This document shows, piece after piece, positions 16,773-24,751 of a stretch of DNA of 64,000 nucleotides; positions within the stretch are counted from its first letter, which is position 1; the number at the start of each line of letters is the position of its first letter. The notes beneath the pieces are model-generated. The model was not told the DNA's origin, did no database searches, and was given only the letters and a program-made list of their open reading frames with translations. The DNA lies in contig CAKKPP010000010.1 in NCBI GenBank assembly GCA_919901745.1, forward strand, positions 1 to 64,000. The letters are read 5' to 3'. Origin of the DNA: Chloroflexota bacterium (GTDB lineage Bacteria > Chloroflexota > Limnocylindria > Limnocylindrales > CSP1-4). The position numbers and the translations under genes were made by a program.

Positions 16773-18698
16773 TCAGCGGCGCGGCGCCTCCACGCGGCGC
16801 AATGTGTCGCGGATGACAACACCGCCCGCGGCAAACGCCGCCGCGATCAGCCCAAGGACGACGGCGAGGCGCATCGGATCGACACCGTCCCCGGACGCGC
16901 TGCCGGTCGGATCGGCTGCACCCGGGCCACCGCCCGCGGCCCCGGGTTCGTTCCCGCCGCCGCCGGCTGCCGGATCCAGGTCACCCGTCACCTGACCATC
17001 CCCGTCCCCGGCTGACCCAGCCGCCAGCACAACGACCGTCCCGATCATCTGGGGGTGGAGCGCACAGACGTAGTCGACGGCGCCCGGCTTCGTGAAGGTC
17101 CGCGTGTACTCGTCGCCCGCATCGATGAACCCCGAATCGAAGGTGCCGTCGGTGGCGGTCACGGTGTGGATCGCCACCCCGACGTTGTGCCAGCGCACCG
17201 TCGTCCCGGCGGAAACGGTGAGCACGAGCGGATCGAACGCGAAATCGAGCATCCGGGCATCGGCGATCCCCGGCGGAGCGGACGACCCCGGCCCGACTCC
17301 GCCGCCGCCGGGACCTGGCGTCGGGATCGGTGCCGGGGGCGGGACCTGGCCGTCTGCGGCAGCGACGAGGACGGAGCCGGTCATGTCTGGATGGAGCGAG
17401 CAGAGATAGAGGAACGTTCCTGGCGTCTCGAAGGTCCGGGTGTACCGCCCGCCGGCGGCGATGATGCGACTGTCGAAGGCTCCGGTCCGCGACGTCACGG
17501 TGTGCGGGGCGACGCCCTCGTTCACCCATGTCACCGCGCTCCCGGCGGTCACCCTGATCGATGTCGGTGAGAACGCGAAGTCGAGGATCCGGGCGGCCCC
17601 CGGCGGCGCCGTCGGGCGGGGCGTCGGGGGAACCGTCGGCAGCGCAGGTGGCGCAGTCGCGCCCGGGGCCGGCGCGACGCGCACGACACCGGTCATGGAT
17701 GGGTGCAGGACGCACAGGTAGGGGAACGTGCCGGGAACGCCGAACAGTCGAGCGAAGCTGGCCCCGGCAGCCATGAGTCCGCTGTCGAAGCTCCCGTCGG
17801 TCGCCGTCACGGTGTGGAGCGCGATCCCGCGATTGGCCCATGTCACCCGCGTCCCCACGACGATGTCGATCGTCGCGGGGCTGAACGCGAAGTCGATCGC
17901 CGACACGTCGGAGGGACTCGGCGGGGGCGGCACCGGGGTCGGAGCCGGAGCGGGTGGCGCCGTCGTGCCGGGCGCGGGTGTCACCGCCACGGTCCCGGTC
18001 ATGTCGGGGTGAATGACACACAGGTAGGCGAAGGTGCCGGCCACGGTGAAGGTCCGGACAAACGTGGCGCCGGTCCCCATGAGCCCGCTGTCAAACGACG
18101 CATCGCGGGCGGTCACCGTGTGATCACGGCCGTCGTCGTTGAGCCAGGTCACGCGACCGCCCGCGGCGATTGTGATCGTCGCCGGTCGAAACACGCGGCC
18201 GGCCATCGTCACGGTCGCGCCGGCCGGCGGCGGGGTCGCGCCGGGTGGAGCCGGGGTCGGGCTGACCCCGGGTGGCGGGGTCACGAGGTTGACGGTGATC
18301 GTGCCCCAGTAATTCGAGAGGTTCGGGTCGCGCTCGTCGCGGTACGCGTACGTCCCGGTCTCGGAGAACGTGAACGAGAACGTCGCTCCCGGGTCCAGGT
18401 TGCCCGAATCGAATTCGGCCGGACCACTCGTGGATCGCATGCGATGGCGGGTGCCATCGTCGTTGCGCCAGGTCACCGTGTCCCCGGGACCGATCGTGAC
18501 GACGGCCGGATTGAGGCTCGACGTGATCACCACCAGCTGGCTGGCCGCGAGCGCGGCGCGCGGTGGGCCCGCGACCACGGCAGCGGCGGCGGCAGCCGCC
18601 ACGGCGATGGCCGTGGACAGCACGACCGGGAGCAGGGCGCGCGCGCCCACCAATCCGCGATGTGTCGTGGCGCGGCGCCTTACCGCCCTCGGGTCCAA
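16773..18698 (-). CDS. membrane-anchored protein with five tandem cupredoxin domains
   Basis: A 641-residue exported protein: signal sequence (about residues 20-50), five cupredoxin domains joined by Pro/Ala-rich linkers, a Gly/Pro-rich stalk and a C-terminal membrane helix (about 610-630) with a basic tail. Domains 2-5 each keep the type-1 copper ligands: a His in HTVT, then C-x2-HP-x-M (CVIHPDM, CVLHPSM, CSLHPDM, CALHPQM). Domain 1 keeps the fold and an early His but has YAYRDERDPN where the Cys/His/Met loop should be, so it probably does not bind copper in the same way. It may relay electrons along the cell surface. Start (TTG at 18698) is uncertain; a GTG at 18650 is an alternative. Confidence 0.82.
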   Translation of the reverse strand: MDPRAVRRRATTHRGLVGARALLPVVLSTAIAVAAAAAAAVVAGPPRAALAASQLVVITSSLNPAVVTIGPGDTVTWRNDDGTRHRMRSTSGPAEFDSGNLDPGATFSFTFSETGTYAYRDERDPNLSNYWGTITVNLVTPPPGVSPTPAPPGATPPPAGATVTMAGRVFRPATITIAAGGRVTWLNDDGRDHTVTARDASFDSGLMGTGATFVRTFTVAGTFAYLCVIHPDMTGTVAVTPAPGTTAPPAPAPTPVPPPPSPSDVSAIDFAFSPATIDIVVGTRVTWANRGIALHTVTATDGSFDSGLMAAGASFARLFGVPGTFPYLCVLHPSMTGVVRVAPAPGATAPPALPTVPPTPRPTAPPGAARILDFAFSPTSIRVTAGSAVTWVNEGVAPHTVTSRTGAFDSRIIAAGGRYTRTFETPGTFLYLCSLHPDMTGSVLVAAADGQVPPPAPIPTPGPGGGGVGPGSSAPPGIADARMLDFAFDPLVLTVSAGTTVRWHNVGVAIHTVTATDGTFDSGFIDAGDEYTRTFTKPGAVDYVCALHPQMIGTVVVLAAGSAGDGDGQVTGDLDPAAGGGGNEPGAAGGGPGAADPTGSASGDGVDPMRLAVVLGLIAAAFAAGGVVIRDTLRRVEAPRR

Positions 18699-18927
18699 TT
18701 GAACAACGACGTCGCCGATGCGGGCCTCCCACTGCTTCGAGGCGATCCCCGACCGAAAGGTTTCAGCAGGCCAATCTGGCAGCCTGCGTGCAGCCGATGG
18801 CGGCGCGAGGGCTCATCCATAGCGTACGAGTCCCGCGCCCCGCCGGTTCCCTCGGGATCACGATTCAGCACGTCCGTGCTATTGCTCGTCGGCAGCGACC
18901 GATCCTGCGAGGCCCAACACGTGGAAC

Positions 18928-18958
18928 GCGCCCGCGATCGACGAGCGATCGCGGGCGC
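18928..18958. terminator. perfect 13-bp stem-loop not attached to an obvious gene
   Basis: GCGCCCGCGATCG (18928-18940) pairs with no mismatch to CGATCGCGGGCGC (18946-18958) around the loop ACGAG. There is no T-tract on either side. No annotated gene ends here, so it could end a small RNA or block read-through between the divergent cupredoxin and nrdJ units. Confidence 0.5.
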
Positions 18959-19074
18959 CGGAGATCGCCCTGGACGCGGAGCGGTCAAGGCCAGCGGATC
19001 GACCTTTCAACGGTCCGTCCACAGGCCGGCCGGACCTCTCCACAGCGATGATGCACCTTATCCACGGAATGTCC

Positions 19075-19127
19075 CCTACCGCTACATGTAGCGGTAGGTA
19101 CGGCAACTGGACCACAACATCTTGTGG
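19075..19127. promoter_or_regulatory. two NrdR-box-like palindromes upstream of nrdJ
   Basis: Box 1 is the core of a perfect 24-bp palindrome (19075-19098) centred on CTACATGTAG. Box 2 is CCACAACATCTTGTGG (19112-19127). Their centres are 33 bases apart, about three helical turns, matching the paired 16-bp boxes of the repressor NrdR found before ribonucleotide reductase genes. Box 2 fits the ACA-N-AT-N-TGT consensus better than box 1. Confidence 0.7.
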
Positions 19128-19135
19128 TTTTGGTC

Positions 19136-19164
19136 TTGACTCGGTCGCCCGCTCGACGTATCGT
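19136..19164 (+). promoter_or_regulatory. sigma-70-type promoter of nrdJ
   Basis: TTGACT (19136-19141) and TATCGT (19159-19164) are separated by exactly 17 bases and lie just downstream of the two NrdR-like boxes. Transcription would begin near 19171, leaving a leader of about 250 bases before the ATG at 19422. Confidence 0.7.
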
Positions 19165-19421
19165 AAGCGGATCGCTCGAATGCGAGCGCCGGACCGCTCC
19201 GCGGCCGCTCAGCGCCGTCGATCGGACCCCGATCCGGGACCCCGACAAGACGTCCGCTGACGCCCCGAGGCCACGGAACACCGGCACGAGATGGAGCGAA
19301 CGGCCGGGACCGTCGCAGCTACGAGGTGAGCTGCCAACGGGTTCGACCGATGCGGATCCCCGGCCGCATGGTGCGGTCGGGAGAAGGCGAGGAGACCGGA
19401 CTTCCGGGAGGAGATCAGACG

Positions 19422-22400
19422 ATGGCCCCAGGCACCAACGCGGTCCCCGTGACGAACACGACACGCGGCAAGAGAACCAGGAACGCCGCGAACGGGACCG
19501 GCTCGGCCGCCCGCACGCTGAGCGGACCGTGGGGCGCAAGCTTCGACGGCCGGGGCGCGAAGGGCCTCACGTTCCCGCGCCGCTGGACTCGTCCGGACGT
19601 CCACCCGTACGACGAGATCACCTGGGAACAGCGCACGGCCGGCATCTCCAACGAGAGCGGCAAGAGCGTCTTCGAACAGACCGACGTCGAGGTGCCCTCG
19701 TTCTGGAGCCAGCTGGCCACCAACGTCGTCGTCAGCAAGTACTTCCGCGGGCATGTCGGCACGCCAGAGCGGGAGCGCAGCGTCAAGCAGCTCATCGACC
19801 GGGTCGTCAACACGATCGCTTCGTGGGCCGAGACGCGGCACTACTTCGCCACGGACGAGGACCTCGCCGCGTTCAAGGCGGAGCTGACCCACCTCCTCGT
19901 GCACCAGAAGATGGCCTTCAACTCCCCGGTCTGGTTCAACGTCGGCGTCGAGCCGAAGCCGCAGTGCTCCGCGTGCTTCATCAATTCCGTCCAGGACAAC
20001 ATGAGCAGCATCATGGATCTCGCCAAGACGGAGGCGATGCTGTTCAAGTTCGGCAGCGGTGCCGGCAGCAACCTCTCGCCCATTCGCTCCAGCCGGGAGC
20101 GGATGACCGGCGGCGGCATCGCGTCCGGCCCCGTCTCGTTCATGAAGGGCTACGACAGCTTTGCCGGCGTCATCAAATCGGGCGGCAAGACCCGGAGAGC
20201 CGCGAAGATGGTCATCCTGGACGCCGACCATCCGGACGTCCTCGACTTCATCGATTCGAAGATGCTCGAGGAGAAGAAGGCCTGGGCCCTCATCGAGCAG
20301 GGCTACGACCCCAGCTTCACCGGCGAGGCCTACGCGAGCGTCTACTTCCAGAACGCCAACCACAGCGTTCGTGTCACCGACGACTTCATGCGGGCGGTCG
20401 AAGCGGACGGCGACTGGACGACCCACGCCGTCGTCGACGGGGCCGAGATGGGCACGTACAAGGCCCGCGACATCTTCCGCCGGATGGCCGACGCCGCCCA
20501 CCTCTGCGGCGATCCCGGGATCCAGTACGACACCACCATCAACGACTGGAATCCCGTTTCGAACTCGGATCGCCAGTACGCCACGAACCCGTGCGTGACG
20601 GGCGACACGCTCGTCGCCACCGACGAAGGCTGGCGCTCGATCGAGTCGCTCGTGGGCGAGCGCGTCAACGTCATCGGCGCCGATGGGCAGCCCCATCCGG
20701 TCGATCGGATCTTCCCGACCGGCACCAAGCCGGTCTTCGAACTCAGGACGCGGTCGGGTTATCGCGTACGGATCACCGCCGATCACAAGGTCGCCACCAC
20801 CCGTGGCGATGTCGCCGTCAAGGATCTGCAGCCGGACGACCGGATCTTCCTGAACGCGCCCGGCTTCGGACGCGAGCAGGTGGCGCCCGCCCTCGCCGAG
20901 GCGATCGGCCTCGCTGTCGGTGATGGTTGCCTCGCATGGACCGCCGTGGGCGAGATCGAACGGCCGATGATCATCCTGACGATGCACGCGAACGAGGCGG
21001 GCGTCCTCGAGGCGGTCGCCGTGGAGCTCAACGACCAGAAGCGGAGCCTGAAGGCCGTCGGTTCGGTCGGGCGAAACGACGACGTGCACGTGTCGATGGG
21101 TGCCACCGGATCGCGGTTGGCCTTCGCGTCCCGGCCTGTCGTCGAACAGTTCATGAGCTACGCCGTCCTCGATGAGGGCAGCACACTCAAGCGGTTCAAG
21201 CCAGCCGTCTACGGCCTCGACCGGACGTCCGTGGCGGCGCTCCTGCGAGGCCTCTTCACCGCGGACGGCACGGTCGTCGACTCAGGCTCCAGGAGCCAGT
21301 ACGTTGGACTGGACTCCACGTCGCTCGAGCTGCTCGAGCAGGTGCAGCGCCTCCTGCTCGGCTTCGGGATCAAGTCGAAGCTCTACGAGAATCGCCGAGG
21401 CGGCAAGTTCCAGGCGATGCTGCCGGACGGTCGTGGTGGCCTCAAGGCCTACCCGGTTCAAGAGATGCACTCGCTTCGGATCACCCGAAGCTCGAGTGTC
21501 CGCTTCGAGCGCGAGATCGGCTTTGTCGCCGGCAGTCCCAAGGTGGCGAAACTGGCTCGCCTCAACGCCCGGGTCTCCACGTACAGCGACGAGCTCATCG
21601 ACGGCGTCGGATCGATCACACCGCTCGGCATGGAGCCCGTATTCGACCTGACAGAGCGGGCCACGAGCCACTTCGTCGCCAACGGGCTGGTTGTTCACAA
21701 TTGCTCAGAATTTTCGTTCCTGAATGACACCAGCTGCAATCTTGCCAGCGTGAACCTCATGAAGTTCGTGGACGCGGACGGCGAGTTCAACGTCGAGGAC
21801 TACAAGTACGCCTGCCGCGTCACGATCACCGCCCAGGAGATCCTCGTCGACAACGCCAGCTACCCGACGCCGAGGATCGAGGAGAACTCCCATCGGTTCC
21901 GACCGCTCGGGATCGGCTACGCCAACCTCGGCGCGCTGTTGATGTCGCGTGGCCTGGCCTACGACAGTGACGAGGGCCGCAACTTCGCCGCTGCCCTGAC
22001 GTCGATCATGACGGCCGAGGCCTACCGGCAGTCCGCGGTCATCGCCCGCGATCACGGCGGTGCGTTCGTCGAGTACCAGAAGAATGCGGCCCCGTTCCTG
22101 CGCGTCATGGGGATGCACCGGGATGCGGCCTACCAGATCCCGACGGAGGGTGTCCCGGCTGACGTGCTCGAGCAGGCCCATCGGATCTCCGATGCGGCCC
22201 TCGAGCTCGGCCGGGAGCACGGCTACCGGAACGCGCAGATCAGCCTGCTCGCTCCAACCGGCACCATCGCGTTCATGATGGATTGCGATACGACCGGCGT
22301 GGAGCCGGACATCGCGCTGATCAAGTACAAGAAGCTCGTCGGCGAGGGCTTCCTCAAGATCGTCAACCAGACCGTCCCGAGCGCCCTCCGGCAGCTCGGC

Positions 22401-23582
22401 TACACCGCGGACGAGGTCGAGGGAATCCTCGACTACCTGACCGAACACGAGACGATCGAAGGCGCGCCCAGCCTGAAGCCCGAGCACCTGCCGGTCTTCG
22501 ACTGCGCCTTCAAGCCGGTCAACGGCGTGCGGTCCATCCACTACATGGGCCACGTCCGGATGATGGGCGCGATCCAGCCGTTCCTCTCCGGCGCCATCAG
22601 CAAGACCGTGAACATGCCCGAGGCGGCCACGGCCGAGGAGATCGAGCAGGTCTATCTCGAGGGCTGGAAGCGGGGCCTCAAGGCGATCGCGATCTATCGC
22701 GACGGCAGCAAGCGCAGCCAGCCACTGTCGACCGGCAAGAAGAAGGACGGCGACGTCGCCGATACCGAGGTCGTGACCAAGCTCAGGAAGCAGCTCGCCG
22801 CGGCCCAGGCCGAGGCGGCCCTGCCGCACCGCCGCCGGCTCCCGTCGGAGCGGACCGCGGTCACCCACAAGTTCGACATCTCCGGCCACGAGGGCTACAT
22901 CACGGTGGGCCTGTACCCGGACGGGCAACCCGGCGAGATCTTCCTGAAGATGGCCAAGGAGGGGTCCACGGTCTCCGGGCTGATGGACACCTTCGCAACC
23001 GCGGTCAGCGTCGCACTTCAGTACGGCGTGCCGCTGCGCGACCTGGTCAACAAGTTCGCCCACGTCCGGTTCGAGCCCAGCGGCTTCACCGGCAACGGCG
23101 AGATCCCGATCGCCAAGTCGGTGGTCGACTACATCTTCCGCTGGCTCGGTGGGCGGTTCCTGACCGACGACGACAAGGCGTCACTGGGGCTCATCGATCG
23201 CTCGGCGATCGTCTCGGAGCCGCCGGTCGAGGCCGCCGCTTCGGTGGTGGCCGCAGTCGCTGCGGTGGCTCCGTCCGCCGCGCCGGCTGCCGATTCCACG
23301 ACGCCGGCGGCCACGGCCGTCGATCCGGGAAGCGAGTCCAACGCCCGGGAGGAGCTGTCGGTTCTGGCCAACGGCCATGCCAATGGTCACGCCAACGGCA
23401 ACGCCACGGCGGCCAACGGATCCGGTGGCGGCGGCACGATGACGCTCTCGCTGGGCGGCACGAAGGTCGCCTTCGCCACCCAGTCGGACGCGCCCGGCTG
23501 CGCCGAGTGCGGCTCGATCATGATCCGCAACGGCAGTTGCTACAAGTGCCTGAACTGCGGCAGCACGAGCGGCTGCAGCTGA
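19422..23582 (+). CDS. nrdJ: adenosylcobalamin-dependent ribonucleotide reductase with intein
   Basis: Class II reductase making deoxyribonucleotides with B12. The 1386-residue precursor starts at an ATG preceded by GGGAGGAG. The N-extein (1-390) has FNSPVWFNVG and QCSACFI. An intein occupies residues 391-760. The C-extein begins with the thiyl-radical Cys761 in NPC-SEF and continues with CNLASVNL and the barrel. After about residue 1130 come a TSCPD-type domain (GHEGYITVGLYPDGQPGE), an Ala-rich linker with repeated ANGH units, and a C-terminal zinc ribbon with the redox pair (CAECG, YKCLNCG, GCS). Control probably by NrdR. The reductase is complete once spliced. Confidence 0.95.
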   Translation: MAPGTNAVPVTNTTRGKRTRNAANGTGSAARTLSGPWGASFDGRGAKGLTFPRRWTRPDVHPYDEITWEQRTAGISNESGKSVFEQTDVEVPSFWSQLATNVVVSKYFRGHVGTPERERSVKQLIDRVVNTIASWAETRHYFATDEDLAAFKAELTHLLVHQKMAFNSPVWFNVGVEPKPQCSACFINSVQDNMSSIMDLAKTEAMLFKFGSGAGSNLSPIRSSRERMTGGGIASGPVSFMKGYDSFAGVIKSGGKTRRAAKMVILDADHPDVLDFIDSKMLEEKKAWALIEQGYDPSFTGEAYASVYFQNANHSVRVTDDFMRAVEADGDWTTHAVVDGAEMGTYKARDIFRRMADAAHLCGDPGIQYDTTINDWNPVSNSDRQYATNPCVTGDTLVATDEGWRSIESLVGERVNVIGADGQPHPVDRIFPTGTKPVFELRTRSGYRVRITADHKVATTRGDVAVKDLQPDDRIFLNAPGFGREQVAPALAEAIGLAVGDGCLAWTAVGEIERPMIILTMHANEAGVLEAVAVELNDQKRSLKAVGSVGRNDDVHVSMGATGSRLAFASRPVVEQFMSYAVLDEGSTLKRFKPAVYGLDRTSVAALLRGLFTADGTVVDSGSRSQYVGLDSTSLELLEQVQRLLLGFGIKSKLYENRRGGKFQAMLPDGRGGLKAYPVQEMHSLRITRSSSVRFEREIGFVAGSPKVAKLARLNARVSTYSDELIDGVGSITPLGMEPVFDLTERATSHFVANGLVVHNCSEFSFLNDTSCNLASVNLMKFVDADGEFNVEDYKYACRVTITAQEILVDNASYPTPRIEENSHRFRPLGIGYANLGALLMSRGLAYDSDEGRNFAAALTSIMTAEAYRQSAVIARDHGGAFVEYQKNAAPFLRVMGMHRDAAYQIPTEGVPADVLEQAHRISDAALELGREHGYRNAQISLLAPTGTIAFMMDCDTTGVEPDIALIKYKKLVGEGFLKIVNQTVPSALRQLGYTADEVEGILDYLTEHETIEGAPSLKPEHLPVFDCAFKPVNGVRSIHYMGHVRMMGAIQPFLSGAISKTVNMPEAATAEEIEQVYLEGWKRGLKAIAIYRDGSKRSQPLSTGKKKDGDVADTEVVTKLRKQLAAAQAEAALPHRRRLPSERTAVTHKFDISGHEGYITVGLYPDGQPGEIFLKMAKEGSTVSGLMDTFATAVSVALQYGVPLRDLVNKFAHVRFEPSGFTGNGEIPIAKSVVDYIFRWLGGRFLTDDDKASLGLIDRSAIVSEPPVEAAASVVAAVAAVAPSAAPAADSTTPAATAVDPGSESNAREELSVLANGHANGHANGNATAANGSGGGGTMTLSLGGTKVAFATQSDAPGCAECGSIMIRNGSCYKCLNCGSTSGCS
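20592..21701 (+). other. intein with LAGLIDADG homing endonuclease inside nrdJ
   Basis: A 370-residue in-frame insertion. Splicing block A is CVTGDTLVATDEGW at the N-terminus. Block B contains the TADH histidine. Block F ends VFDLTERATSHFVANGLVVH-N, and the next extein residue is Cys. Two dodecapeptide motifs of a homing endonuclease are visible, IGLAVGDGCL and LLRGLFTADGTV, both keeping their catalytic Asp, so splicing and endonuclease activity look intact. The insertion separates Asn-Pro from the catalytic Cys of the NPCSE active-site motif. The DNA immediately after it is noticeably more AT-rich than the rest of the gene. Confidence 0.93.
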
Positions 23583-23613
23583 ACTCGTCCTCTCTGGGGG
23601 GAGAGCGGAAACC

Positions 23614-23641
23614 AGGCCGGGAGTCGGGGGGCTCCCGGCCT
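23614..23641 (+). terminator. strong hairpin after nrdJ
   Basis: AGGCCGGGAG (23614-23623) pairs perfectly with CTCCCGGCCT (23632-23641) around an 8-base G-rich loop, 31 bases past the nrdJ stop. It is likely a terminator and separates nrdJ from the accessory island. No T-tract. Confidence 0.65.
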
Positions 23642-23670
23642 CCTCGACTCGCGACCTGAGGAGCAGTGAC

Positions 23671-23808
23671 ATGACGGACAAGAAGACCAGCAAGAAAGCC
23701 GCATCCGCCGCATCGAAGGTCCTCCGAGACGGCCGGACGGGCGGCGCCTCGAAATCGGCCGCGGGGAGTGCGTTGAGCCAACGCGAACCGAAGAAGAAGT
23801 CGAAGTAG
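23671..23808 (+). CDS. 45-residue basic protein (SKK...AGSALSQ type)
   Basis: An ATG with GAGGAG upstream opens a 45-residue frame beginning MTDKKTSKKAASAASKVLRD and ending in PKKKSK. It is Lys/Ala/Ser rich with the pattern KxxKxxASxASKVLRDG...SKSAAGSALSQ. From memory, very similar tiny proteins occur widely beside genomic-island and defence genes, with no known role; I cannot check this here. It ends 12 bases before the TIR-like gene and is probably co-transcribed with it. It is too short to be found by length-based gene calling. Could bind nucleic acid or be an antitoxin-like partner; both are inference. Confidence 0.7.
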   Translation: MTDKKTSKKAASAASKVLRDGRTGGASKSAAGSALSQREPKKKSK

Positions 23809-23820
23809 TCAACGATCGAC

Positions 23821-24708
23821 ATGTCGCCATCGAAGCGACCGCCCGCCACAAGAGATCCTGAGCCAGGACGTCTCACGACCACTCGGTCGTCGCTCGCGTC
23901 GGAACTATCGGATCGCATCGAACGCGGGAATGAGCTGCTCGGCCGCGTCCTGAATTCCGCCGAAGCTCTCAAGGCGACGCGGGCTGACTACTACACATGG
24001 GACGAGTACAACTCGCAGCTGCTCAGGAGACGCTTTACGACGGACGAGGTCGAGTCGGCCTACAGGGATCATGCGTTCATTTCTGGCGGCCGGCAAAGCT
24101 TTGCCGAGGAGGTTTCCGAACTTCATGAGGACGTCCGGCGAAAACTGCGCCGGCTACGATCCGTTCAGGAGCAGCTTCCTCTTTACGACGAGCCAGCGCG
24201 CGTTGATGAGAAGCGCGCTGACGAGACCGTTGCCTCTCGCTCAACATCTGCGCCGCAGGGTGATTCGATCTTCGTTGTACATGGCCATGACGAGGTCCGG
24301 AAACTCGAAGTGACCCGATTCCTGACCCAGGTCACTGACCATGCACCGACGGTTCTTCACGAGCAGTCGAACGAAGGGCGCACGATCGTGGAGAAGCTTG
24401 AGCACTTCGGCCGGCAGTCGGTTTTCGCCGTCGTTCTCCTGACGGCCGATGACGAAGGGCGCGAACGTCACTCCGAAGGCGTGCTGCTGCCGCGAGGCAG
24501 GCAGAATGTCGTCATGGAGCTCGGATTCTTCATTGCGGCGCTTGGCCGCTCGCACGTTGTGCTGCTCTACGAGAACGAGGTGGAGCTTCCGTCGGACATG
24601 GCAGGTGTCCTCTACGTCAGGCTCGATGACGCGGGCGGATGGAAGCTTGCTCTCGCCCGCGAGTTGAGTTCAGCTGGAATCCCAACTGACCTGAATTCAG
24701 CCACGTAG
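23821..24708 (+). CDS. TIR-like nucleotide-binding effector (CAP12/Pycsar TIR family)
   Basis: A 295-residue protein. Residues about 148-290 match the TIR-like domain of CBASS/Pycsar effectors: IFVVHGHDE (H154-D157), LHEQSNEGRTIVEKLE, VVLLTADDEG, RQNVVMELGFF with the candidate catalytic E233, and ELPSDMAGVLYVRL. Such domains hydrolyse NAD+ on activation in antiphage defence. The N-terminal half (RADYYTWDEYNSQLLRRRF, then a helical region) is not a STING or cyclase-linked sensor I recognise, and there is no cyclase gene nearby. Sequence is more AT-rich than neighbours (about 55% GC around 24061), which suggests transfer. Start codon lacks a clear ribosome binding site. Confidence 0.75.
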   Translation: MSPSKRPPATRDPEPGRLTTTRSSLASELSDRIERGNELLGRVLNSAEALKATRADYYTWDEYNSQLLRRRFTTDEVESAYRDHAFISGGRQSFAEEVSELHEDVRRKLRRLRSVQEQLPLYDEPARVDEKRADETVASRSTSAPQGDSIFVVHGHDEVRKLEVTRFLTQVTDHAPTVLHEQSNEGRTIVEKLEHFGRQSVFAVVLLTADDEGRERHSEGVLLPRGRQNVVMELGFFIAALGRSHVVLLYENEVELPSDMAGVLYVRLDDAGGWKLALARELSSAGIPTDLNSAT

Positions 24709-24751
24709 ACCAAGCTCCCCGATAGACTCTCCAGGTAAGTCGGGAGGGGAC

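Larger units (their letters stand above)
18699..19421. other. long intergenic region upstream of nrdJ
   Basis: This 723-base stretch has no convincing protein gene. Its left part holds a strong isolated hairpin (18928-18958). Its centre holds the nrdJ control region (19075-19164). Its right part is a roughly 250-base untranslated leader without a riboswitch I can recognise. Short open frames here have poor composition and no start signals. Confidence 0.6.

Noticed and set aside
19165-19421. Cobalamin riboswitch before nrdJ
   Set aside because: No B12-box-like core or typical stems could be found by eye.
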